From: Zymoseptoria tritici IPO323
Lineage: Eukaryota > Ascomycota > Dothideomycetes > Mycosphaerellales > Mycosphaerellaceae
DNA length: 64,000 nucleotides
Assembly: GCF_000219625.1 (NCBI RefSeq)
Contig: NC_018217.1
Location: 3,038,001 to 3,102,000 of the forward strand
Reading direction: 5' to 3'
This document shows, piece by piece, positions 32,387 to 43,234 of this stretch. The notes beneath the pieces are model-generated. The model had not been told where the DNA came from and ran no database searches. It saw nothing but the letters and a program-made list of their open reading frames with translations. Position numbers and translations under genes: made by a program. Numbering within the stretch: position 1 is the first letter of the stretch; each line of letters starts with the position of its first letter.

Positions 32387-33173
32387 ATGATCTACACCAC
32401 CCAAATCGTCCGCCTCGACGGCCTCACCCTCGTAGCCTCCGTCGACGACGCCCAAGCCTCCGACCTCGCCGAACTAAAAGGCAACATCCGCCAAGTCATC
32501 AAAAAACTGACCCCCAACTCGGAACCGCGAGCATCTCTCGAAAGCGCAAATTACACAATCCAGTCAGTAAAACCCCATCCCCCCATCCTGTCCGTCCCCA
32601 CAGCGCATCCCCACCGCTAACGCTCCACAAAGCTACGTCCTCGCCGACACAATCGCCTACCTCGCCATAACCGAACGCTCCTACCCCAAAAAGCTCGCCC
32701 TGACCTACCTCGAAGACGTCCGCGCCGAATTCCAAACCTCCTACGATCGCTCCGCATACCTCGATCCCCAACTGCGACCCTACGCGTACGGAGAATTCGA
32801 TCGTTTCATCGAGCGCACCAAAAAAACCTACCAGGACTCCCGGGCGACGGACAATTTGGGTCGCTTGAACGACGAATTGAAAGATGTGACGCAAGTCATG
32901 ACGAAGAATATCGAGGATCTGTTGTATCGGGGGGACTCGTTGGAGAAGATGGGTATGCACACTTCCAGTTCCGGAGCATTGGCTGGCGGGTTCTAAGGAA
33001 GGTTGGCTGACACGATGCGAATAGGTGACATGTCCTCCCGACTAAGAGAGGACTCGGCAAAGTACAAGCGCGCCGCGGTACGGATCAACTGGGAATTGCT
33101 GCTCAAACAATACGGACCATTCGCAGGGTTGGGACTGGTGATTCTGCTGTTGTTGGTGTGGAGGTTTTGGTGA
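32387..33173 (+). CDS. sec22: R-SNARE Sec22
   Basis: Three exons, 32387-32562, 32633-32952 and 33025-33173, give 214 aa with consistent phases and branch sites GCTAAC and CTGAC. The order is longin domain (TTQIVRLDGLTLVASVDD.. ..SYPKKLALTYLEDVRAEF), then the SNARE motif beginning DNLGRLNDELKDVTQVMTKN and containing the zero-layer Arg in IEDLLYRGDSLEKM, then a C-terminal anchor (GLGLVILLLLVWRFW). Sec22 is a tail-anchored v-SNARE of the ER-Golgi cycle. It pairs with Sed5/Bet1/Bos1 forward and with Ufe1/Sec20/Use1 in retrieval. The length is close to yeast Sec22 (214 aa). Confidence 0.95.
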
Positions 33174-34023
33174 TGGGGGAGAATTATCCATTTGGTGAGA
33201 ATTTAGCGTGGCGTTATCTTGTTTGCGGGGGGGAGAAGAAGTACAGAACGAATAAGCATTTGATGGCGTTTGCGTTGGTCCGATGGGATTTTGGAGAAGC
33301 GCGGCGTTTTGATGATCGCTGAGCTAGGTAGGAGTCGGGTTGCAGACTTGCGATTGCGCGTGGGAGACGAAGAGAGCAGTACATGGTTGCGTTGACCCCC
33401 AAGTCGACTCGGAGTATCGCGAGAGAGAGGCGCCAAAGAAAACGGCGTGTACACGAGGAATTCGCCCACGATGCTCACAACCCTGACCGAAGTGCTCAAA
33501 ACATCGTGACGCTGCAGCAAGAAGACAGAGTCCGATAGCCGCCTTGACGCTATTCAAAATTTGGAAGCGAGAATCGTTTGAACATGCATCTAGCCTGCAC
33601 GAGATCGTGTCTCACGTCGTTTCCAGGCGCCCCCTTGCATTTCAGAATTTATGACACCTCTCCAATCGATCTTCACAAGACTCCAGATCACCTCACTTCA
33701 CTTCAACAAGACCACAAAACCACAAGACCAGGCAGTCTTGCGCCGACAAGGTTGAAAATGTTGATCTTAACAATCTTCGCACTACTCCTCCTCTGCTCTC
33801 TCTTCATTCTCCTCCTCAGATCGCTCACCACAAGGAATGGCACACCGAATTAGTATGATTCTCGTCATGGCTTTTAATTCCAAAAGCGACAGACAACTGA
33901 CATACCCGGCAGCGCCTCAATAATGGAAGCCGGCTACGTGGTCCATCCCTCCCACCACCTACACACTCACAACCACCACATCCAACCCACAACCTAACGC
34001 CAGCCAACAAGAAGAATCCCTTT
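33174..34023. other. Intergenic between convergent genes, with a small ORF
   Basis: 850 bp between the 3' ends of SEC22 and the PABA synthase gene. It contains a 31-codon hydrophobic ORF (33758-33853), described separately, and nothing else supported. Confidence 0.4.
33758..33853 (+). CDS. Possible 31-aa single-pass membrane micropeptide
   Basis: An ATG at 33758 in good context (A at -3) opens 31 codons reading MLILTIFALLLLCSLFILLL, then a polar basic tail RSLTTRNGTPN and a TAG. The shape is a single hydrophobic helix with a short positively charged tail. It could be a real micropeptide or a chance pyrimidine-rich frame. I know of no family match. Confidence 0.25.
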   Translation: MLILTIFALLLLCSLFILLLRSLTTRNGTPN

Positions 34024-36331
34024 TTAAATCAACGCACTCAGCACACTCTCCCTCTTCCCACACATCTCCTCCCACTCCCCTTCAATCTCACTCAGAACCG
34101 TCACCGCACCACCCGCTCCGACTTTCCAAATCCCTTCCCCCTCCTTACCCTCAGTTTTGTCATCACTCCACGAATACGCCGTCCGAATAACAACCGAAAA
34201 ATCCCCTCCGCCACCAACATCCAGATACCCAATCACGCCGGCATACAATCCTCTCGGTTTCCCCTCCTCAATCTCCTGGAGTAATTCGCAGGACCGCTTT
34301 TTCGGTGCGCCAGTCATGGATCCCGGTGGGAGGGAGGCGGCGAGCACACTGATGCCGGAGTGAGAGGGAGACAGTGTTCCCTCGATGACGGAGACGAGTT
34401 GGTAGACGGAGGGGTATTCTTCGACGGACATGAGTTTGGGGACGTGGACTGCGGTGACTCTATCATCACATCAGAAGTCAGCAGGGTGTCGGGTCGGGTG
34501 AAAGGGAAGGCGAGGAAACAACGAACCCATCAACCCCACTCAAATCATGCCGGATCAAATCCACAATCATCAAATTCTCCGCCCTCTCCTTCGGACTCGC
34601 CAGAATTTCCTCCGCTTTCTTCCTCGTCATATCTGGACCTTTCTTCACCGTTCCCTTGATGGGTCGGAATTGGCATTCCCCCGTGCGGGACCAGGAGAGG
34701 AAGCGTTCAGGGCTGGAGCTCACGATGGAGAGGGAGGGGCCGGTGGTGGGAGGTTGGAGGTGGAGGTAAGCGGCAAAAGGGGCGGGGTTGCGGGTTCGGA
34801 GACGGGTGTAAAGGGACCAGGCGGAGGATGTGGTGGAGAGGGTGGTTTGGTCGGTTAGGCAGAGTTCGTAGGAGGAGCCGGCGCGGAGGTGGGATTGGCA
34901 GGTGGAGACTTTGGCGCAGTAGGTTACTTTTTGGGGAGCGAGGAGGATGGTTATGGGAGGATTGGTGATGACTAGCGGAGGTAGGGTGGATTCTGTTGTG
35001 TTGAGATATTGTTGTAGAGTGGATTTGGTATTGACCAGCCAGGAGGAGTCGGTGCAGCGCAAGGATTGAATGTATACAGACTGCTCCTTGTGGTCAACGA
35101 CGATGCTGCGCTCGATGAACACGAACCAGAGATCCGGTCGATCGGCGTGAGCACCACTCGGAGGGACGTCGATAGTTTCCAGGCCAGCTTCGTATGAAAC
35201 GTATCCGATGGGTCCACCCCAGAATGGGAGATGTCCTGGACCGCCTGACGCTTTGTTTTCCCTCACGATGGCATCTAACGTCGAGAATGCCTCATCGATG
35301 TTTGCAGACTTGCTTGATTGAATGTCGCCATTGCTAGATATCTCCAGCACGCTGGTGCTTGTGAAGTATCGGATCTGCTCCGAGGTTGAGTCTGGCAGAC
35401 CGATGATGCTGAAGCGTCCAGTCTCCGGGTTGACTTGTTTCCCATTTCGTGAGCCAGACTCTAGGAGAAGCGGTTCGACGGCTGCCTTGTTGGCTCGCAG
35501 TGCGTCGACTAGACGAGCTACGTCGATTGGCCGTGCGGCGTCCAGTCTACGCCATATGACTTGGCGGGTAGGTTTTGCGTCTTCAACAAGGATCTCAAAG
35601 CCATTCGTATTGGCGGTGATCGAATTGAGAGCTTTCGCTGGTCTTTCTGGACGAGCTGCCCTCCACATCTCAACTTGCTCCCACCACTTCCCAATCAATT
35701 TCTGCCCCTGCTCATTCGTACAAATCGACTCGGGATGATACTGCACACCCCAGAACGGCTTCTCGCAATGCCTTACAGCCATCAAAATCGGACCATTGGA
35801 AACATTCATCAGATCCCAAGCCAATGGCATCAGCTCCGGACACTGCTCAGACAACTCCCAGAAACTCGGAACCTTGCCATCCGTTTCAATCTTGACATGA
35901 AGAGAATGATACTGCGTCGCCACAACCTTGCCCGTATCAGCGAAGACATCTTTCCCGCGATGCGTCACCATGGACATGATGCCATGTCTCGGCTCCTTGA
36001 GTCTTTCGACTCGGGCGCCAAAAGCGAGACATAGGCTCTGGAATCCTAGGCAGATTCCTAGCACTGGCAAGAGATGTTCATCCGATAAGGTCCATAGTTT
36101 GGCGATCAATCCAATATCCTGGGCATGGGAAGGGTGGCCAGGTCCGGGACCTGCGACAACTGCATCGAATTCATGGAGAAAGGCGAAGAAGGCTTCGTCG
36201 TTGAGGACAAAGCGCGGGTCGTCGATTTTGATGCTAGTGACAGATACAGGGAGCTCCGCTTCGAGCAGAGCGATGATTGAATTGGAGAAGGAGTCGTAGG
36301 CGTCGATGAAGAGGATGGGGAGGAGTGGCAT
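34024..36331 (-). CDS. abz1: Para-aminobenzoate (aminodeoxychorismate) synthase, fused
   Basis: Two exons, 36331-34527 and 34459-34024, are joined across a 67-nt intron (GTTCGT..GATAG, branch CTGAC) and give 746 aa. Residues 1-225 are a class I glutamine amidotransferase: the nucleophile is Cys94 in GICLGFQS, and His199 and Glu201 are in VQYHPES. From about 280 the PabB-like chorismate-binding part follows, with PFWGGPIGYVSYEAG, FRPIKGTVKKGPD, NLMIVDLIRHDLSGV and PPGSMTGAPKKR. Both halves are fused as in fungal Abz1/PabA. The enzyme makes 4-amino-4-deoxychorismate from chorismate and glutamine for folate. The PIKGT motif (lysine form) favours PABA synthase over anthranilate synthase. Confidence 0.93.
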
Positions 36332-37108
36332 GTAGAGGTGAGGTTGGTTCGGGGCGAGTCAAGTCGGAGGGAGTCGCGTCTTGAGGTCTCCCTGCCTGGT
36401 TCCGTCTGACTGTAGATTGCCTGAAAATGTTGTGCAGTCCTGAAATGGGTCTCTCAGACCATGCTGCCGAACAGGGTGGGGTTCAAGTGTTGAGATCTCA
36501 TTGTTCATGTCATGTCGTAATGGTCAAGCAGAAAAATGGAGATCGACCGGGCCGGAACCTTGTCAATAGCCGGTCTTGCGCCGGACTCCCTTCCCTTGAC
36601 TCCCGTCCTTCCCTATCGACGACACGAGGACATCTCATCGGTACCATCATGTCTTATCTTACAACATTTCCATCCCGATGACCTGCCATCCCACGTAGAC
36701 ACATGTCAAATACCTTATGTCTCATGTAGTGCTCGTACTCCTCTGCTGTGCGCATCCCACCACCGCAGGTATAGAAACAAGATTGGCTGATGATCCCGAT
36801 CCGATCGGTAGAACTACTAGAACTAGTATCCCATACCCATGTGACCGGGCATGGGCTGACGGCTGACGGGTAAGCAACAAGCAACAAGCAAGCATCTCGT
36901 CACCAGGACAAGGAAGGTCTGCAACCACCCCCCCAGCTGCGTCGCGTCGTTGATAAGGGCAACCATCACGCAACTGCAAGACACGGACTTTTCCCGTCCC
37001 TTTTCTCAAGAAACTTCATTTCCTTTTCCAGCGACGCCAGAATTTCAGACTTTCTCTCCAAAACAAACACGAGAAGAATACCAAAACAGCCCACTCCCAC
37101 AAGCCAAG
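36332..37108. other. Intergenic, divergent promoter
   Basis: 777 bp between the starts of the PABA synthase gene and the small Ala/Pro-rich gene. A short AGCAACAAGCAACAAGC tract lies near 36873. No gene is supported. Confidence 0.4.
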
Positions 37109-37430
37109 ATGTCGGATCCAGTCAAAGAGACCAACGGCGTGCCTGCTGTCGAGGGTATGCTCCTTTTTCACAACCTCGCCTACCGACCACAGCTAACATC
37201 CCCCTCCAGCTCACCCTCCGGTCGCCGCCGTCGAGCCTGCCGCGCCTGCCGTCACCACAACAGAAGCCCCGGCCGCCGTCCCAGCAGAGGCTCCCAAGGT
37301 CGAAGCCAACACCGCTGCCGCCGCCGCGCCGCCCACGCCAGCTGCCGCCCCGAAGCAGAAGCTCACCGACCGCGTCATCGCGAAGATCAAGGGCCTCTTG
37401 AACAAGGAGAAGAAGACTACGACGGCTTGA
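37109..37430 (+). CDS. Small Ala/Pro-rich protein, 88 aa
   Basis: Two exons, 37109-37154 and 37210-37430, with a 55-nt intron (GTATGC..CTCCAG, branch GCTAAC) give 88 aa. The start MSDPVKETNGVPAVEAHPP is followed by a long Ala/Pro/Val/Glu stretch and a basic end KLTDRVIAKIKGLLNKEKK, which could form an amphipathic helix. The gene is invisible without splicing. Clean phases, splice sites and a good start context (AAG before ATG) support it. The function is unknown. The composition recalls small stress-related or membrane-associated fungal proteins, but there is no proof. Confidence 0.6.
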
Positions 37431-38006
37431 TGAGTGTGACAAGTCTGACGGCGCGTTCGATGATACCCTTCTGATTACTGCGAGGTGGAGATGGGAGGTG
37501 GAATTAATGGAGGTGAAACTGTGTTGGTAATGGAGAGATGGAGGTAATGGGCAAGAAGTAATGGGATGGTATGAAAATTGTCAGTCTGTCTGAGAGGTGG
37601 TATCACCGCGAGTGTTTCTTGTTTGTTCGTACCGTCTTTGACTGCGCTTTCCAGTGACCTCTTCTTGCAGAAGTGATTCACGCTTCGAGAGCGATCTGGA
37701 TGTTGCTGCGCTTCTCGAGGGAGTGCCATATGAGTATCGAACACATGTGACCTCACAGTATTCACGTCCATCACTCCGACCACGTGCTCATCACACCGCC
37801 CGCACTCATATGCGACCACGTGCGTAACACCATCCTTCCACTCAATCCTCAGGCCACATCATCTCTCTCGCTCACAGACTTTTCACCACCACCACTCCAC
37901 CTCCAAGACCTCCGTCGTTCTCCAAACTTTCCGAGACAAAACATCAACCTTCCTCTCTCCGACAACACCACATCTCCACCACAACACCACACAAACAACC
38001 ACCACA
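37431..38006. other. Intergenic
   Basis: 576 bp between two rightward genes. The last 120 bp are C/A-rich (CACCACAACACCACACAAAC), typical of a strong fungal 5' leader for the next gene. No coding frame is supported. Confidence 0.4.
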
Positions 38007-38896
38007 ATGTCATCCTTCGACCTCTTCGACCCCGACACAACCATGCGCTTCGCCGCTCCCCCCTCCGAAATCGGTCCAACACCCACCCCAGCCAACGTCA
38101 ACGCCTCCTTCCTCCACGCCCTCCCCACCTCCGGCCCAGCCAGCCTCACCCCCCTTCAAACCCAACAATACGCCGCCCGCGGCGGCATGGACATCGCCAC
38201 CAACCCACGCAAACGCCCCGCCACTCTCCCTCCCTCTGACTCCGAGTCCGAAACCTCCCTTCCCCCAACAGCTTCCACCGCCCCTCAGAAACGCCGCCGC
38301 CCTACCCTCGCCGCGACAATCGACCCCATCATCTCCCCCAAGGAACCCACCCCTCGTCCCATCAAAGTCCGCCAACGAAAAACCAAAGGTCCCCACGCTT
38401 CCTCGCGAGTGATCCCGCGTAGTCTCGCCGACTGCGACGCCGCGGATCAAATGCTCATTGAAATGCGCGAAGCCGGATCGGATTGGAATCCCATTCGTGC
38501 GAAATGGTTGGAGTTGACGGGGGAGAAGACCGCCACGTCCACTTTGCCGAATCGGTATTCGCGGCTCAAGTACATCACCCAAAACCCCTCCCGTCACCCT
38601 CCCCACCTCCCCTCCCCCTGCTGACTCAATGTGTGTGTGTGTTCTCTAGATCAAATTTCACAATCCTCTCCCCCACCGACAACGGGCACCTCCTCTCCGC
38701 CAAACGCCGCGTGGAATCCTCCTTCGCCGAACAAAAATGGGACCTCATCGCGAAAGTGGTGCAGGAATTGGGCGGGGAGAATTATGCGGGCGTCGTGTTG
38801 AAGCGGCAGTATAAGAAGTTGATGGTCAGTTCCGCCGGAGGGGGAGGGCCGCCGGAGGGGGTGAGGGATGGGGATTTTGAGAGTGAGGAGGAGTAG
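38007..38896 (+). CDS. Myb/SANT-like DNA-binding protein
   Basis: Two exons, 38007-38569 and 38650-38896, with an 80-nt intron (GTACAT..CTCTAG, branch GCTGACT, TG-repeat inside) give 269 aa. Residues 1-120 are Pro/Thr/Ser-rich with basic clusters (RKRPA, KRRRP, RQRKTKG). Residues 130-260 hold a SANT/Myb-like pattern: MLIEMREAGSDWNPIRAKWL, LPNRYSRLKSNFTILSP, and a second helical unit EQKWDLIAKVVQELGGENYA..LKRQYKKLM. The Trp spacing matches the fungal Myb-like family. The end is acidic (ESEEE). Probably a nuclear DNA-binding protein. Targets unknown. Confidence 0.7.
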
Positions 38897-39421
38897 AGGG
38901 AGGGAGGTTGAGAAGGGGTGTGAAGGAGGGGAGGGTTTGAGGGATGAGGGTGAGGAGAGAGAGTGGAGCGGAGGAGTGTGGGAAAGGATGAGGAAAGGAT
39001 GGCGCTTGATTTCTTCTTTGGTGAACGCGATGGGACATTAGCGATGAGAAAACGTTGTTTGGGTTTTGTTTTCGGCATTTGCACAAAAGGGCCTGAGCCT
39101 GGATTTTTGTTTTCGGCATTGCACAAAAGGCGTTGGTCTGGCATATTGTTTTTCCATTGCTGCGCTTCGATGGTTCATGCAGCGCGCTCAGCCAACATGG
39201 GCCGAGACAGAGTGCGCAAAACGCTTCTGCTGTGGGAGAGATTGAGCTTGCCAAAATTTGCAGTTTGAGAGTTCTGTAGCTTACAGAATTCGATCAAGCC
39301 ACAGGTTTCCGCCCTCTAGAGACTAACCTGTCCATAGCAGCGAGTCTTCCGAGGGTTTCTTTGAACCGCATATTTTCCTCTTCGAATCGTACTTCTTTCC
39401 AAAACGGCGTTCGCCACTCCC
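38897..39421. other. Intergenic with a short direct repeat
   Basis: 525 bp between convergent genes. A word of about 22 bp, TTGTTTTCGGCATTTGCACA with a one-base variant, occurs near 39066 and again near 39108. Nothing else is supported. Confidence 0.4.
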
Positions 39422-42117
39422 TCACCTCCGATCATGCCTCGGCCCCCTCCTCCTATCGCCACCACCCTCATACGGTGGCGGTCCCCTCTCCTCAAACCTC
39501 CTATCTCTCCCTCCTCGATGCCCATGCCCATGCCCACCATGCCCTCTCCGATCATCATACCTCCGATCCCTCTCCCTCTCCCGCAACCTCGTCCTCTCTC
39601 TCTCCGCCTCCCGTTCCCTCTCTCTCAACCTCTCCCTCTCCAACTCCCTCCCCACAAGCGGAGGAGCAGGCGCCCGCGAAGAACTTTCCCGCTCACTCCT
39701 CCTGTCCTCGAATTCCCTCGAGCGCCCGTCTCGTTCACGTTCCGGTCGGTCAGGAAGACGATGTCGATCACTTCCGTTTCGCTCCCGGGATCGATTGCGG
39801 GACAGGGGAACTTCAATTTCTTCTTCGTATTCTTCCCATTCTTCGACGTGGTAACGACTGACTTCCGCTCTCTCGTCGACGGCGCGTTGTGGATTGAGCA
39901 TGAAGCGTAGCGTGCCGCCACCCTCGGGTTCAGGTTGGAAAGGTCCGGAAGCGGGTTGCTGAGTGGGCTGCAGAGTGTCGGGTTGAGGAGGAGAGACGGG
40001 GGTGGGATGACCATTGGCGACGCGAAGAGTGGAAGCTGGACCGCCGTTGGTGTTTTCTGGGGATGTCGGTGGTTGGATGCTGGTGTGTCGTGGGAGGTTG
40101 GACTCACTGCATTCTTTGTTGAATGCGAGGCGGATGCGGATCAGGTCGTCGAGTGAGTATTTCGGTCCGAGGATGGTGGCACCTGTGTGGTGGGTGTAGA
40201 GGTCCAGGGCGTCGAGGAGGGTTTCCATGACTTCTGCTCGGGTGGTGTACCATTTGCTGATGTTGAGGGCGCGGAGGTCGGGATATACTGAGCAGGTCTT
40301 GGTCGTGGATGCGATGGTGCTGAGCTGCACTGCAATCTCAAGACTTGCCAGTGATAAAGTTGCACTCGTTTGCTTGAGCGGTGCAAAAGTGCGGTGCAAG
40401 TCCGTGAGAACTGTCCACGCCAATTGCGCAACACTCCTGAGGTCCTCACTCGGAGGCAAGCTCTTGCAAATCTTCACCAGCACCTGATGCGGCGACCGAC
40501 TGCGGAAGTCGAACGCACCACTCTCCAGTATCAACCTCTCCACTCCCACCACTGCCCTGCTCGGTCCATCGAACATGGGATCATCAGACCCAACCTGCTC
40601 ATGGCTCGACAACTGCTTCATATTATACGCCGCCGCCAGAATATCCTTGCTCTTCTTCAACGTATCCTCATTTTTGCAACTCGTCAGCAGACTCGCCGCA
40701 GCAGCGTCTGACCAGCTGTATTCGCTCGTGGGGTGTGCCAGGCGGAATTTGTGGTAGTAGACGCAAGCGGTCGTGAATGTTCTGATGGGAAGTTGCAGTG
40801 CTCGCCGGACATTATCCAGCCAGGTGACTCCTTGCAGACAGAACTGATCTTCACGCGCCGCTGCGATGTTCCTCTCCTGTGCATCGAGTCCGGAAGGTTG
40901 AAGGCGCTTCTCGACGGCCGACTGGGTGATGTACGGCGCTGAGACGCGGATGGTCGAGGGGTGCGGGCCGACGATCTTGGGCTCTCCGTTTGACATCCTC
41001 TTTGCGGCGCCCATACCGAGAGGGATGAGATTGGGATTGGAGGAGGGGAGTTTTGGCAGCGGTTCGAATGTCGTAGGCTTCTTTCCGCCCATGTCGTTCT
41101 TGCCCTTGAGAGTATCGGGTCCGCACGGACCAGCCAAAGCTTGCTGGACCTCAACTTCACGCGCTCGGCTTGAACCTCTGCTATTGTCAACACGAATGAT
41201 CGGTGCACGCCTTGAGAGGATCTCTTCGTCAAACTTGCGCTTCCTGTCCTGAATATCCTCCGCTGGTATCGCATCTCGCACCTCACTTCGACGCTCGTAC
41301 TCCGGCGGCGGTCGGGATTCATGGCGGTGGTAGTGGTCTTCGTATCGGGTGCCTTGGTACTCTCTGTCGAAAGGCTCTCTTCGAGCATCGTGTGCCGGCA
41401 CGTATTGACGTCTTGAAGAGTACTCTCCTGGTGCGTAATGATCCCTCGAAGCGTGTCGTTCTGATACACGCTGCCCTCGCTGCTGCGGCATCGGTGAGGC
41501 GTACCGCTCTTGTGGATGTTGCACTCGCTGCTGCGGCATCGGCGAGTAGGACGAGTATCTCTCGGGCAAGGACTCTCTCGGTCGGCTGTCTCTTGAAAAC
41601 TCCTCCCTCGGCGCAGAGTCTCTTGATACACTCGATCGCATTGCCTCCATCTCCGGGCGTATATACGGTCGAAATACGCCTTTATCGTGCTGCGCATTCT
41701 CTCCCGGCAGTCGACCAGTCCTCACAGGCGCCCGCTGAATCGTTTCATTGCCAGGAGCCAGTGCCATCGTGGGCTGCGTCTTCTGCAAACCGCGCGCAGC
41801 TTTGATTCGATTCTGCTCGTCAATGACCAGTTTCCAGAGAAATTTCTGTTCGTCCGGGAGAAGTTCTTCGCTCGTGCCCTTGGCGTTGCATTCACGGTTG
41901 AGATGGCCTGTCTTCCCGCACAAGACGCAGAGTGGATCTCCGAGAATCTGCGTTGACTGTCAGACACTGCGCGCGCGTTGCGGCTCTGGGATGGTGTTGT
42001 GTTGGCAGAACTTACAAAACGATAAACCCTGGCTCCGTTGACAAACGGATTCTTGGACATGCTGGGATTGAAGTGGCGCGAGGCCGGCTCCATAAACCAC
42101 GCGCGCCCCTGCTGCAT
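39422..42117 (-). CDS. CCHC zinc-knuckle protein with charged C-terminus
   Basis: Two exons, 42117-42016 and 41947-39422, with a 68-nt intron (GTAAGT..ACGCAG, branch CTGAC) give 875 aa. Splicing completes one CCHC knuckle at about residues 41-54, CVLCGKTGHLNREC (C-x2-C-x4-H-x4-C). Residues 100-250 are Arg/Tyr/Pro/Ser-rich and disordered. From about 350 to 620 the sequence is helical and conserved in style (LDNVRRALQLPIRTFTTACV, YHKFRLAHP, then a run resembling a cyclin fold). The C-terminus is an Arg/Glu/Asp repeat (RERERDRRYDDRR). An N-terminal knuckle plus an RE/RD tail suggests an RNA-linked nuclear protein; cyclin-like similarity of the middle part is only an impression. The true start may be the ATG at residue 20. 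Confidence 0.6.
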
Positions 42118-43234
42118 GGTTGTGGCTGATGAGCCTTTTGCTCAATCGAAGTGAAGTGTTGGTTCCAAAGATGAAGTTTTGGAAGTCAAGACGTTGCGCT
42201 GGCAAGAGGGACAGCTACAATGTTTGGAGAAAGCGTGGACTCCGTGCGGAAACATGGTCACATGCAGATATCTGCAGGTGAATGCGCGGAAGAGCCGTGC
42301 GGGCGGTGCAGCTATGCTTGCTCCCGTGCGCTTCGTTTGGCCTGCGGACGGCCCCGCCTACAAAATGACAATCGAGCCTCCAAATGTCGAATCGGTCAAA
42401 GAGACTGAATGCTTGTCGATCAGCAAAGCGAGACCGCAATGTCCATGTCTCAGCGTGTGCTTGACGGCAACGCCAGCTCCGAAATTCGACGGGCTCGAAC
42501 CCTGGCAAACAACACTAACACGCCACCAAAAGACAAGACCACGGGACGGACTGTTGATTGCTACGTACAGTATCCTACACGCAGTGAGTAACCCACGCAA
42601 GCAAAAGGTAGCTTCTCACAAGCCCAACCAAAACGGCAAAAGAAACCGCAAAAGAAACTCTTACCATCACAACACGAGTCCAGGAACCCTTTCCATTTCG
42701 TTATATTATTACAAGCCGGTCCTTACGAACGGGCCAAATGGGCGGGTTTGCTTGATTGGTGGAAGGGGGATTTTTGTTGATTATATCCTTCACTTTGCTT
42801 CCTTCCTCCGATGTTCAGCCGAATCCACTCATATCGGCGCAGATCACAAGGCATGTCAAGGGAGTTGCTGACCGCGCCTCTGCTCGGACTCCATGGTCCA
42901 AGCCAATCGAGCGAAAGGTGTGCGGTGAATATTTCGTGCCAGGCTCGGCAGTCAGGCATCGACTCGCGTATTTCAACGGCCAACAAGGCTCTATCGAGGA
43001 CATACTTCTGTCGTCGCTTGCACACAACCAGACAAAGTGTATCCGGGTAGCTTGGATTGTGCACTTTGACTGGAAGCACGAAAGTAGCTTAGCAGACCAC
43101 CTTGGTAGTGAACACGATCAGGTTGGCAGCACACGAGGAAATGGAAATTCATATCATGGTCGTTCACCTTGAAGACAGGTCGTCATGATTTATTGCACAA
43201 CGTTTGTAATGTACAGTCAACTTTGACTTAGCAT
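42118..43234. other. Intergenic
   Basis: 1.1 kb between two leftward genes. A 230-codon plus-strand frame (42179-42871) has no motif and poor composition and is not called. No repeat is seen. Confidence 0.4.

Noticed and set aside
42480..42510. GGCTCGAACCCTGGC word resembling a tRNA T-arm region
   Set aside because: No acceptor, D or anticodon stems can be formed around it on either strand.
42179..42871. 230-codon plus-strand frame
   Set aside because: No domain, poor codon pattern, and it includes the probable promoter of the zinc-knuckle gene.
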